Both the position numbers and the translations under genes were made by a program. A model generated the notes under the pieces. That model worked only from the letters and a program-made list of their open reading frames with translations. It was not told the origin of the DNA and did no database searches. Shown piece by piece: positions 23,064 through 35,214 of a stretch of DNA of 64,000 bases. The stretch is from Phaeotremella fagi (lineage: Eukaryota > Basidiomycota > Tremellomycetes > Tremellales > Phaeotremellaceae): assembly GCA_001599715.1 (NCBI GenBank), contig BCHU01000008.1, forward strand, positions 1,338,656 to 1,402,655, written 5' to 3'. Position 1 is the first letter of the stretch. Every line of letters begins with the position of its first letter.

Positions 23064-23977
23064 GATGGATGAGAGATTGTGATTGTACCAATCCGTGCGG
23101 GGCGATACAAATTTTGTGTTTCAAAGCTTTCAAACACGATCAAACGGACACTAGACATTGAGGGTTTAACACAGCAAACAAGTGATCAAGTGGCGGGTGA
23201 GCTGTAGCGATGGAATGATGAATTGTGAGCAGGAGATGGAGTAGAGATAGAGGTAGAGGATGAAGCTGAGAAAGAAGGTGTTGTTATAACCTCTAATCTC
23301 ATTACTTTCCTCACTTCCTTTTAGTATATATAGCAACAGCAGCGACAGCAGCAACACCATTACTGTACGACACACCTAACGCGTCTTACCTATGGATATA
23401 TTTAGGCGCGTGCGGTATCCTGCAGATAGTTCTGTGTAGGATACTGTAATTAGGCGCGCGTTGTGAATCCCCCCCACGTGGTCATTACTTACCATTTCCG
23501 GATCCCTCGACTTCATCAGCCATTTTGAATTTGAGCCTTGTTATTATGCTTCCTATTTGTGGTCTTCAGACCAATTCCAGGATCCACCTCGAACAAACCT
23601 AAACTTTTCACAGAACAACAATAAAAAAGAACCAACATGAATCAGGGTGAACCCCGCTTTAGTCAATTAAATCGTTGATCTACATCCATTCATCGTTGTT
23701 TTTGCGCTGAATTGGGTCGTACGGCATGTAATCTTAAGTTAATAACCTTTTCTGAACCTTGGGGATTTGACGCTTGTTGGTTTTAGATTGGTATGATAAC
23801 TGTAAACTGTAATCAAAGTGTGACGTTACTGTCTATTTGTGGCTTTTGTTTTTACTGATGACAGATATAATGATTTGATGAAGAAACTTCAAGATATTTC
23901 AAGACTCAACTGAGATCATTATCGATATTCTTTTTGCCAACCAGCTGGTCTGTTCGGTGTGAAGATCGAGTCGCAAG
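23064..23977. promoter_or_regulatory. Divergent promoter region, 914 bp
   Basis: Spacer between the large disordered-protein gene and ferric reductase 2. It includes a TATA-like tatatatagc near 23325, short ggcgcg words at 23405 and 23454, and a c6acgtggtc stretch (E-box-like cacgtg) at 23469-23480. No gene is seen. Confidence 0.45.
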
Positions 23978-26718
23978 ATGTCTTCAACCTCCGTAGGGTT
24001 GTTGTACTGGTATACAACTTCGGTAATCCTAGTGATTCTGACGATCATCAACCTCATTTCAAAAATCATAAATCGACTTCAACCAATGGAAACCAAATTC
24101 ACCTCCTTGCCTGAAAACAGATATGCCACTCGAAATCCCAAATCCAACAAGAAATCAAAACGTCAAGATCTGATCCGAATATATCGAGCTTTCAGTGTGG
24201 TCGTGGATAAATACCTGTTGTTATCCACCGTACCTGTACCAAAGGTCTTATTTTGGAAGGGTCTACAAAAGCGTCCAACGACTGAAGTGGTATGGATAAC
24301 TGGGTATATGGTTGGAACGGCGGTTCTATCATTTTGGGGCAGTGAGTTCCAAGACAAACGCTCGTCTGACATCAAGCTTCATGGGATATCTTTGCATTCT
24401 CAAATCAAACAGCTTGGACGGCTGTAGCACAAGTCCCCCTGATAATCGCTCTAGTCGGAAAGAACAATCTCGTGTCATGTAAGTCGAGTCCGTGAAAGAT
24501 CTGATAGACGTGTAGTTCTTACTGGAATATCGTATGAAAAATTGAATTTCCTTCATCGAGCAGCTGGTTGGACTTGTTTAGCTTGTTGTTGGCTACACAC
24601 CGGTGGACATTTGTATTTAAATCACGGATTGAATCATGTTACTTGGAGAGTAGCTTTTATCCAATGGGTAAGATTCCTTTTAAAGCATTACTGACAGAAG
24701 GGTGTAATCGGGATCATAGCTTATACATTGTTGTCGACTGCTTCACTCCGATATTTCAGACACCGTTTCTACGAATTGTTTTTGGTCGGTCATATAGTCT
24801 TGGTACTGGTTACCTTGATTGCTTTCATTTTCCATTGGAATTCAATGGGTGTATGGATTTTCGTAAGTAGCAATGGCTTGCTTTGCTAACAATTAGCCCG
24901 GTTTTGGAATATGGGGAGCAGATCGATTGACTCGTATCATCAAACTGGTGTTTATAAACAAACTATGGATAGCACTACCCAACCCAACCAAACTTGAAAT
25001 CCCATCAACAGCGACGTTGACGTCGTTAACACCATCAACGATTCAATTAACGTTCAAGAATCCATCTAAAGATCTTCAATGGTCAGCAGGTCAACATTTC
25101 TATGTCATCATACCAGGAATGGCAAGATTACCATGGGAAGCGCATCCATTCACCGTCGCCACCATTCCAGCTTCGTCTGGAGGTGGTAGATACAGATCCA
25201 ACGAGTTGACTTTTGTCGTCAGGGTTCGTGATGGATTCACTAAACTCGTGAAAGATCGTTTGGAGGTTGAAAGGAAGATCAGAGGTTTGGGGGTGGAGGA
25301 TGAAGTGATAGTTGAGGTCAAAGCTGCTGTTGAAGGTCCTTATGGAGTTTCGAGGAGTTTACGAAATTTCGATTCAATGTTGATAGTTGCCGGTGAGTTT
25401 TGATTCAATCGGTGCTGATCAGATTAGGCGGTTCTGGTATATCCTTTGCAATGGCCCATTTACTTGAAACCATACGTGATGCCAAAGAAGGGCGGACTAG
25501 AGTGAAGACTGTTAGAATAATTTGGATGATCAAATCAAGATGTAAGGTAACATTTGACCCAACTAACACTCAGTGCATCTAAATTGGATAGCCCCGATAT
25601 TGTTGGAACAAATCCATTCTATCCCGTCGACACTCCGGGTCCAACTTCATCTACACGTTACCAAACATTACTTCCCACGTCCATCAGTGACAGCTGGTCT
25701 ACCAACTGATCCATGGTCAACCAACGATCGATCATGGCAAGAATATCTCGATTCAAGAGTCTCACAACCTCAACGTAGGAAATCTAGACTACTCTCAACA
25801 ATGTCATGGGCTACATGGACCGGTCCTTTCGATAATCTTTTCTCTGGCGGGAATACAAGACGAGGTACAATGGCGATCTTACCCACTGAAACTAAAAAAT
25901 TGAAACCTGCCAAGAAACTACCTAAATCTTATGAAATGGAGCATCAAGTTGTTTTACCCACATTCACCTGGTCTGAGGGCTACGACGACAATTCCATCCC
26001 AAATTCAATCAACGTTGATCCATTCGATTCGACGTATTCCAGAGCTAATCGACAGTCTTCCCTGGTCGCTCCGAAAGAATTTGATGATTTGGACGAAGCT
26101 TATGAGGTACATCGAAATCGGAAAGAATCGATCATTCTACCTCCACCACGTACGAGACAGATTTCAATTGCTGAACCGACAACCCCTCGACGCGAGAGTT
26201 TACGCCCTGAAAATAAAAAGAATTCATTCAGTAACGACCCGTTCACTTCTCGATTCAACGCAAGTTCCTTGAACGTAACCATGAACACCCAAGAATTCGG
26301 TAATTCATATCTCACAACTCCATTTCCAATGTCTAGATCTTCATCAGCTCAATCTGACATCTCATACACCTCGAATCTATCGACTGAACCTTTAAACCAA
26401 CACAACAAGGAAGGAGCTCTAACACCCGGTTTGGAAGATCCGTCCTACGAATCATATTTCGAAGAGGAACATCTGAGAAGGAGATCGAGTGTGGGGTTGG
26501 AACAGATTATCCATTGGCATGAAGGCAGAGCTAACATCAGGGAGGTTGTTCAGGGGATGATGGACGATATCGGAGATGGCAAGATTTCAGTCAACGTCTG
26601 TGGACCGAGTAGTTTACTGGAAAGTTGTAGAGAGGCTGTTAGGGGTTTATCTGATTTTAAGGGTGTGATGGATGGTGGGGCGACACTGGATTTGCATATG
26701 GAGACTTTTGGGTGGTAA
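23978..26718 (+). CDS. Ferric/cupric reductase, FRE family (2)
   Basis: Seven exons (23978-24341, 24377-24478, 24516-24667, 24701-24862, 24897-25392, 25428-25541, 25574-26718) give 844 aa. Heme-ligand pairs again have His-x13-His spacing: HRAAGWTCLACCWLH and HIVLVLVTLIAFIFH. The FAD-binding HPFTVATIP, the pyrophosphate-binding VEGPYG and the NADPH loop AGGSGIS are present. Unlike the first reductase, it carries a Ser/Pro-rich insertion of about 260 residues inside the NADPH domain, between HLNWIAP and LEQIIHWHEGRANI, before the closing VNVCGPSSLLESC. The N-terminus has one TM segment and a basic loop. The two reductases are clearly not recent duplicates. Confidence 0.93.
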
Positions 26719-27138
26719 TAGATGTTGTACTTGCATTGTAAAAAGTATCCGCTGAACCCCATAATGCATGTGGCGTGGCTATTTAGGTATCGGTCATGGT
26801 CTTGGCAAGTTAGATCAGGGTTGGTAGAGGCAGGTACGAACGTACAACGTATGGTTCCAACGAACGTGTTCGTGAGGCCACGATGGTCTTCCAAGTTACA
26901 CTTCCAAAGTTATGTATTTGACCTTACTCAACCCATGCCAAGTGACAGATTCCAACGCACGTTTCGAACAACTTTATCTTGTTCAATAACGCCTCCTGAG
27001 TCCTACTCCTGATTTTCTAATGTCTTCAGGATCGGCATAAAGTAAACTAAAAATGAGACGATATATAGAAAAGAGGGATTAACAATTTCCCAGTTTTCTT
27101 CTTCAACCAAAATAAAATTATACATACAGTTACTTACA
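26719..27138. promoter_or_regulatory. Intergenic, RNase T2 promoter
   Basis: 420 bp with no gene. A TATA-like gatatatagaaa lies at about 27059, some 80 bp before the RNase T2 start, followed by a CT-rich leader. Confidence 0.45.
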
Positions 27139-28348
27139 ATGTTCTATCTATCTCTCCTCGCTATCCTCGCGTCACCAGCTTTCGCTTACAACCCATTCGG
27201 ATCTCTCAACCACACATGTGCTATCAGTCCACGTGTCTACTCTTGTGAAAACACTACGGCGTTGGTTGATACCTGTTGTTCACCTGTTCAAGGATTAGTT
27301 TTGACCACCCAATACTGGGATACCGTAAGTTGGTTAAATACTACATGTACTACGCTGAGACAGTAATAGTACACTGGTCTCGAATCTTCCGGTCAAGTCC
27401 TTCCAAAATCATCATGGAGTGTTCACGGTCTATGGCCAGATCACTGTGATGGATCATACGGTCAATACTGTGATCTCCAAAGACAGTAAGTCGATCCATC
27501 TCATCCATGTGAAATAGGTACTAATTGAATTCAGATACGACCCAGCTCCTTCACCAAACACTACCACCGGTACTGCATCCGGTACCCCAGTGGTCCCATG
27601 GACAGGTGGTGACATCTCAACTCAAACTTTGAAGAATTTCGGTAAATTCGATCTTTTGGCTTGGATGAACAAATACTGGATCTCACAGGGTAGTGCTAAC
27701 TGGGTTTTCTGGCAACATGGTATGTCTACCTCTTCAATTGTTGAATGCTTTACTAATGAAGATTCCGGTAGAATTCTCAAAACACGCCACTTGTTTCTCT
27801 ACCTATGATGTTGGAAACAACGGTACCAACAACTGTTATGGTACTGGATTCCAAGAGGGTCATGATATCGTCGATTTCTTCCAATCAGTTGCTCAAGCTC
27901 AGGTATGTCATATACTTTCCGAGACGATTATTACTCATGTATTTGCCATAGGTCCAATACCCTTCATACAAATGGTTAGAGAATGCTGGTATCGTCCCAT
28001 CAAACTCTACTACCTACAAACTTTCAGATATCCAAGCTGCATTGGTTAAAGGTTCAGGTGCTATTCCATACGTGAGTTTCTTACTGGTTTAATGACGAAA
28101 ATTGTATACTGATATAAGGGTTAGATCGGATGTGTCGGTGCTAACCACGATGTCATCTCTGAACTTTGGTACTACGCCCATTCTCTTGGTACACCACAAC
28201 AAGGGTATGTCATGGTGTCGTATAAATTGAAATCACTTACTCACGATTGAATAGTATCTTCAAACCTTTGAACCAAACTGGTACAAGCAGTTGTAACGCT
28301 ACCATCGGTATTCACTACTACACCCGTACTCAAGGTTCTGAAGCTTAG
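27139..28348 (+). CDS. Secreted ribonuclease T2
   Basis: Seven exons (27139-27324, 27370-27485, 27535-27719, 27772-27902, 27952-28071, 28125-28204, 28255-28348) give 303 aa. A clear signal peptide (MFYLSLLAILASPAFA) precedes the mature enzyme. Both catalytic motifs are intact: CAS I in SVHGLWPDHCDG and CAS II in FWQHEFSKHATC, each supplying a His. Many paired cysteines suit an extracellular or vacuolar protein. It cleaves single-stranded RNA through 2',3'-cyclic intermediates. It lacks the C-terminal extension of yeast Rny1 and ends soon after IGIHYYTRTQGSEA. Intron 3 splits CAS II after the first base of the Glu codon, so unspliced frames hide the motif. Confidence 0.95.
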
Positions 28349-28795
28349 ACCAAAATCTGTGAGGATTGGTTGGAGTATATCAGAGGAGATTGATAGATGG
28401 CAAACGTGGGGAATAAGAAACAAAAGATTCCAAAAGTATAATTAGAAAAGTTGGATCGTGTTAGAAATAAATCTAGTCTTGATAAGACTCATTATAATAA
28501 TTGAAGATGTTACTTTATTGCGGACTTTATCAATCGTTCAGATGAAGATCTTGACTCTTACCGATTACACATTGCAGTTTGCTATAAGATGAAATGACAT
28601 TTGAAAATGTGTTAGTCGTTCTCTGTACCAGTGTTGAAATGAGAATGCTCGATTTCATTTGAAGCAATTAATGCAAAACACGTATTCAGTACCAAAACTT
28701 CAAATCTCTTTCCCCTTCTGTTCATGTTATTGTAGACGAATCTATGAAAGAATGGGGACGACAGACGACACAAAAGAACAATACAATAATAACCT

Positions 28796-28825
28796 ACCGG
28801 CGGGACGGGAAGAATCACCGCCGGT
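28796..28825. other. Perfect 8-bp GC-rich inverted repeat
   Basis: accggcgg at 28796-28803 and ccgccggt at 28818-28825 around a 14-nt loop. It is a stable small hairpin in otherwise AT-rich sequence. Confidence 0.5.
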
Positions 28826-31091
28826 TGAAACTTCAGGGGGACGAGAAAAGATAAAGAACAACGTTTTTTGTTTTTCTTCCTTCCTGCTCAAAAAGTCGTC
28901 TTTTCTTCCTCGTTCTATTGTTCTATCCGTGAACACTGCGAGAAAGATACATCTCCATTGTCTGTTTTTCGTTTCGAAACTCGAGGAGCTGCTTTTGAAT
29001 ATTAGGCTTGACGCCTTTCTTGTACGAGAGGCTTGATGAGGAATTTGATTTGACTTAGTTTTTGATTAGTTGATGTTAACGTATTTCGTGTCTGTCGATT
29101 GATGTTATAGATGACTTCAGGTTATATGATCTCAACATGAAGTATTGAGTAACTTGCCAATCCTGACCAAAAGATTCCGTTGATAGATTTGATCACGTAC
29201 ATGGACACCTGAAAAAACATGTCAAGATCTAATCAAGAAAAAAGTCAATTAACCCGTGAAACTATTCGCTTACGAAGAGTTTATTTTTACACAGGAAGGT
29301 TTGAGTTGGAGTACGCAGCTGAATGTTTCAGCCAAAACGATGGAGTGCTGAGTCAATGGAGTAAAATTGTTAGGATGCCATGAACGAAGATCCCGTTGCC
29401 GACAAAAGAAATAACGCCACGGGGTAGTTGTTTTGAAAAATGTTTATTTTTCCCTTGTTCAAAATAACATCTCTTTTCAATTGGATCTACGATAGTTCCT
29501 GTACATCAAAGGTCATTTACCTTCTCACATTGTTTGTTATGCGTTCATAGGAACAGTTTAGCCCTAAGAAATGAATGTTTCCCGTCTAGGTACCGGTATT
29601 CCGCAGTCCTTCTAAACTCGAACAACACCTTTCGTCAATCTTTTCATTGATCTTCATAGATTTGATTGTTTGATGTTACAGTAACCCCTTCAGCTTATCA
29701 GGGATGACGAGAGTGTCCTACAGTGGAAAACGCCAACGTTCCAAAATATCTCATTAATCAAGAGATCAATGCCATTAATTACTGGGTTTGGCAAAGTTCG
29801 GTTATCCTTAAATTATTAATCCATCGGTGAATAACGTTTTTTTTTGTTTTTATACTTTATTCTTGAAGCAGGAGGGGTAGCTGATTTCGTGGAGTGGACT
29901 TGAAAGAATACATCATTGATAATTTCTTTTGTCTACATCACTCCCCATTGTTTTCAGAGGTCAAAGCACGACGCTAAAAGTGTATTGCAGCACACTAGAG
30001 CGTTTCAACCGTCCAAAAGACATTGTTCTATTCCTAGTTTCTTTTCTTAGCTCCAACGATAAAAACTCCGTTATTCTAGAAATTCCTTTCATTATCTACT
30101 CAACATATCAGGAACTTAGGTTTCTAACGATCTGGAACCTTGGGTAATAAAAAGACTACTCTCGGACCTTTTAATTTACGTACCAAGTTTGAGGATCGTG
30201 CTGAGTTCTCGTAACCTTCAGTGAGTTGTCTTTACCTCCTTCTCTCGAACTTTAGAATTTACTTCTTTTCATTCCCTTACCCTCCCTCTCCCCTTCCCTT
30301 CCCTTGTGTGATGGCACTCACTCCAGAATCCAAGGGGTGAATAAACTATCAGTGACGTTATTTTTGATGCTTCATCTTCAATAAACTTTTAGTTTCTTTT
30401 GGAACATCACACATTATTCGTTCTTTTTTTTTCCTCCTTCCCCTTGCTGAAAGAAATCTATTTTTCTCATCCCTGATCAATCGTCATTACAGAGAATTCT
30501 ATTGATCCGTTGGGAGGTTGTGCTGTGGAGACTGGTCTAACGCTTTAACTTTTACTTTTAGACATTTCGCACGAACGTCGAAGGCCGTACTCAGAGGGTC
30601 AGTGATTGATTATACCTTGAAAGGAAATCTTTTAAAGGTCAAAAGGTCTCACTTATTCTTTAGATATCTTCCTTCAATCCTTCAACGAACAATCTTTTTT
30701 CCAACCAAAGGAATCTTTAAATCGGCTCTTCAAATTAGTTTTTTAATTCTTTTCATCTTCTTTTCATTCCCTCCTTCTTCTTAGAACTTCTTTCTCTCCG
30801 CAGGTGTTGTTATCTAAAAGATAACTCTACAATACACCAAATCATACATTGTATCAATTGGTCAATCCTTTCACTCGAGCTCAAGTCAAGGTTTTACTTA
30901 GAGTACAAATCTGGTGAGTCGATCTTCCACGTCTCATCTTTGATCCGGTGGCAACTGATGGTAACTGACACAACTAATTTATCCCTTTCTCCGTTCTCAT
31001 AATCTATCCTCGACGTCGTCTCTCCTCTATCCCTCCTCTACCTCCACTCCCCTCTCCTCTCGGAACGATATTCTTGAAACGATAATCCTTA

Positions 31092-31121
31092 TCATATGAC
31101 TTCATATGACTTCATATGACT
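31092..31121. repeat. Three tandem 10-bp units
   Basis: tcatatgact three times in a row inside the long leader region. Each unit contains the palindrome catatg. Confidence 0.75.
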
Positions 31122-32061
31122 TCTCACGCACATCCTCACACCGACATTCGTTGCATCACATTTATATCGTACGTATGGATGTGTACTATCAATCCAATAC
31201 ATGATTTACACATTTCGCTCGACAATCCTTTGGACAGATAGGTGCCAGATTTAAAGGTATAAAGAGAATCATCGGTCGTGATTGAAATCTAAAGGTGGCG
31301 CCACTGGTTGATCAAAGGAGTTGTAAGGTCAGATCATTAATTGTGATTGATTGATCCGGTGAGTACTGGTGTGAAACAATCACCTTCAATTTTATTTAAA
31401 ACCTTGACAACCATCACTGAAACTAATCTTCTCTAGGCTGTGCTAAATCGTATAGTACCCGCACGTCCAATATACTGTCTGTGAGTTTACTCTTCAGAAT
31501 TTCGGGGGCAAAGTCTGTGCAAGGAGGGGTTACCACCGTTGACCCGGCGGGATACGACTCAGATTGGTTACCTTGTAACGAGATGACTTAGAATTAGATT
31601 GATTTTTGGTGTAACCTTGTGATGGGTGATGATGCTGACTTCTCCCTTAGACCATCACATCACCATCACCATCATTCCAATCCAACACCACCATTAGATC
31701 GTACCTCTACGGCCGCAATCACCCTAAAATAATTAACCGCTTAAAGAAGTACTCCAACTTGATCTCATACCATTCATTAATTAATATTAATACTCGTGAG
31801 TAGCTTCTCTTTCTCTTCTCCTCAACACACATCTCATCACTAACAATCAAATTCTTCATCCTTACTACAAATCCCTCTCTCCAATTCGAAATCGAATCAA
31901 AATCGCTCACTCACCCTCCTTTACTACGTCAATCTTTCCTCCATCATTCAGAATCCATCAATTAACTGCATAGCTTTTACTTTAAACTGTGTAATAAATT
32001 TTTTATTAAACACTTGTCAGATTAAGAATCAGGTTTCATCTTACTAGTGGTCATCAACAAG

Positions 32062-34696
32062 ATGGACGTTTTAGACGTAAGTGAATCATACAACCAGTCT
32101 ATGTCTGTCATACTGACTGACGATGAATTTATCTCTACTCAAATATTCTCTTCAAACACCATCTTCCCTATCGTTTATTCTTCCATGACTTCCTTGTCAC
32201 TCAACATCATCACTCACCTCCCCACCTAAATCAACTTCATCTCAACAGCTCGTCAACGATCACAATCATGTTGGTCCAGGTCACGATATCCTTTTGCGAC
32301 CGTTTGTGTGCACTTTCGCAACTTGCAACAAAGCGTTCGCCAGGAAAAGTGATCTAGCTCGTCATTTCAGAATTCACACCAATGACAGGTGAGTGGGAGA
32401 TAAAACGGAAACTGACGATAGACCCTTCGTTTGCCATTATCGTAATTGTGGTAAATCCTTCATTCAACGCTCTGCCTTAACTGTCCATACTCGTGTTCAG
32501 TGAGTTGTTGATTTGAACCCAACTGACATCAGTACCGGTGAACGTCCTCATCATTGTGAAAATTGTAACAAGGCTTTCGCCGATTCTTCATCCCTCGCTC
32601 GTCACAGACGTATCCAGTGAGTCACCTTACTTTCCATTTGCTTCACTGACATCAGTAGTACCGGGAAACGTCCATATGGATGTAAAGTCCCAGGCTGTGG
32701 TCGATCTTTTGCTAGAAGAAACACGTATCTCAAACATCACAAAAGTCAACATCCAAATTTACCACCGATATCCACTGCAACATCTAGAATCAATCATGGG
32801 CCGTACGCGTCTCGAGCAAACGTAGCACCATTCGCAACAGGTCCACTCGGTGTCAACACCCAAGCCCAACCACAATTCTACTTGTCAACCCCAACATCAA
32901 CCGGTACCCCCCACGGTTTCGCCGCCTCTTACCCGTCAGAGGGTGCGGCGAACAGCTACGGTGGCGGATATTCCTCCAACCTCGTCCCAGGACATGGAGG
33001 AGAGACTGGTTTCAATCGACCACAATGGTTACAACCTCAACAACCCCACTTCCAGCCTTACATCGAGGGTCAAAATGGAATTCAAACCGTACGTGCTCCA
33101 ATCACTTCCACCAACGTACCCTCAACACCAAACGGAAGTGGAAACAGCCATGGGATCATCAGAGAGACCGTCAGTGAAGCGCCAACAACACCAATCGGTA
33201 CCAACGGTTCTGGTACAGGAGAACCAATCACTCCAGGTTCAATCCAACAGACGAACCAGACAACACCCAGTTCTGCCAGTCACAGTCAATTCGGATCTTC
33301 AAACTACTCAATACCTTCTGGCTTCACCGAATATCAGAATTACTCGGACCCGCGCTATCAAAATGGAACAGTGAACACGTATCGTGATCCATACGGTCAA
33401 CTTCGAGTGGTCGTCACTCGGCCGTCTCACCTCGCAGCTCCGTTTGGTGGTATCGGCGGTGGATTCCAAACCAATCAATTGTCTTTCCCACCTCATACTC
33501 AAGTCGTTCTGCCACCTGCTTATCATTTGCATAAAATGCCAGAACCAAAGGTGGAGATTGAGGGTGAAAGGGAAGAATCTCCAGAGGATCTAAGAGATAT
33601 CAACGAATTGGAGACTTATCCTCCTACTTTCACTATCCATCCTCCTCCTGGACCTTTCACTTCGGTTGGACATCAACATGTTCCTTTGGTCATCAACACG
33701 AATTTGAACGTTCCGTACAACAACGGTAGACTTCATTCAGCTCCTCCTCATTTTGGACGTTTCCATTCCATGCCTGACATACCGACCATGTCTGGTTGGG
33801 GTGAATTCGATGGTGTCCAAGGTCCACAGGGTTACGGTGATGTTCACAGTGCCGATGAGAAAGACATTGATGACGAGAGTTGGGAAGAACTCGAAGAGTC
33901 TATGCTCAGTCGTGAAGTCTCTGAAGGACTTGAGAGAAGTGGTGAAGAACCGGAAAAAGTTGAAGGTGTAGTTGGACATTGGGACGCTCCGATCGAATAT
34001 CCAGTTCCTCCAGTTCGTCAACAACTTCATGTCTTTTCTTCATCAGCATCGACAACTTCGACTTCATCTACTCTAGTCGGTAATCCAATGAACATGGGTT
34101 ATTCAGCGTTAGCTTTCACACCGGTGAACACGATTTATCCAACGCCAGATACAGCGATTCACGGAGGTGTTAACTGGATGCCTATGCCGATACCAATCAA
34201 ACTTCAACAACTGGGTTCACCGGTCGAATTGAGACCTTATGAGATCGAACTTCCAGCCACACCAGATACCCAACGTAGAGCTTCAAACGGTAGTGGTACA
34301 GGTCTAGATGACCATGATATCACTTTGACAACACCTCAGAATCGCGATATCAACAACAGTCGAATCGCAGCTGTAGGTCTAGGTTTGGCGAATGTACGAT
34401 TCGACGAACGTACCGAAGATTCATTTGCGCCAGGTGAAGATTTCGTTCATCACGTTGGATTCAAAGATGGCTCTATGGAAGGTTTCGATACTGGTGTCGG
34501 TGTCGAGTTTCACGTTGCAGATGAAATGGATACTTCCACTAAAGAAGATGCAGATATCTCATCAGAGGACGACGGTGATGTTCAAATCGAAGATTCAGAC
34601 GAGGAATTCACTTTGGGTCGTAAACCGAAATCCAAGAAAACTGGTAGGAAAGGTAAAAGAGGTGGGAAAGGTGGGAGAGGTAGACGAAAATCGTAG
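32062..34696 (+). CDS. C2H2 zinc-finger transcription factor, four fingers
   Basis: Five exons (32062-32076, 32249-32388, 32422-32499, 32533-32616, 32656-34696) give 785 aa. Exon 1 encodes only MDVLD. Four C2H2 fingers fill about residues 25-145, beginning [28 protein letters not shown] and [10 protein letters not shown], with TGERP/TGKRP-type linkers, so the array should bind DNA in a modular way. Introns fall at the linker junctions. The rest is a long Gln/Pro/Ser/Gly-rich region, an acidic stretch near 580-600 ([21 protein letters not shown]) and a strongly basic end ([17 protein letters not shown]), probably a nuclear signal. I cannot name the orthologue. The 3.7-kb spacer upstream suggests heavy regulation. 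Confidence 0.9.
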
Positions 34697-35214
34697 TTGG
34701 TGATCAGGCTGGTCCTGGTTTAGACGTTGGGGAAATTTAATGATTTTAACGAATTTTAAACGATGATACCCCCCCTCCAGAAAAAGAAAAATACAGTAAC
34801 GAATGGCTCTTTTTCATTGTTTGGTTTTTCAAGTAGTTTTAATAATCCTTCATAAAGTAGTGGTAGTAACATAAATTTCTCACGATTTTCGATTGGTTTT
34901 TCAGTATTAAATTCCTAAACCCTAAAAACATATCTAGCATTTCATGATTTTTAACTTATAAAAAAGTATATACAACATACGTATCTCTTATCATCTCCCC
35001 TCTTTTTTCCGTTTCATTTGTTATAGTTTTTAGATTGAGATTTGATAAACCCATAAAAAGATTTATATCATTTGTTTATGTTTATGCAAGACTTTCACGA
35101 CCCAACTTTGAAGTTACTAGTCTAATTCTCACTTCACAAGACAGTTGAATACATCAAGAAGACATGTACAGATAACATCCTTATTGTCCTTTTATATCCA
35201 CCCACAAGACGTAT
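34697..35214. other. Convergent 3' regions
   Basis: 518 bp between the C2H2 stop and the uridine kinase stop, AT-rich, with the poly(A)-signal-like words expected of two 3' UTRs. No gene is seen. Confidence 0.4.

Larger units (their letters stand above)
28349..32061. other. 3.7-kb non-coding region upstream of the C2H2 gene
   Basis: No frame here has coding character. The left 600 bp probably include the 3' UTR of the RNase T2 gene. The right half looks like a long regulatory or leader region: pyrimidine-rich tracts (30240-30310, 30420-30450, 31010-31060), and several good intron-like segments, for example a gtgagtactgg donor at 31358 with a cttctctag acceptor ending at 31436. I infer a long, partly intron-containing 5' leader for the zinc-finger gene. 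Confidence 0.45.

Noticed and set aside
28612..29036. Overlapping small frames on both strands after RNase T2
   Set aside because: No splice-consistent extension, no domain and basic low-complexity composition.
31719..31910. 63-residue minus-strand frame in the long spacer
   Set aside because: Isolated, no domain, weak start; composition is that of the AT-rich leader.
32850..33374. Frame overlapping the C2H2 gene in another phase
   Set aside because: Shadow of the Gln/Pro-rich region of the zinc-finger protein.
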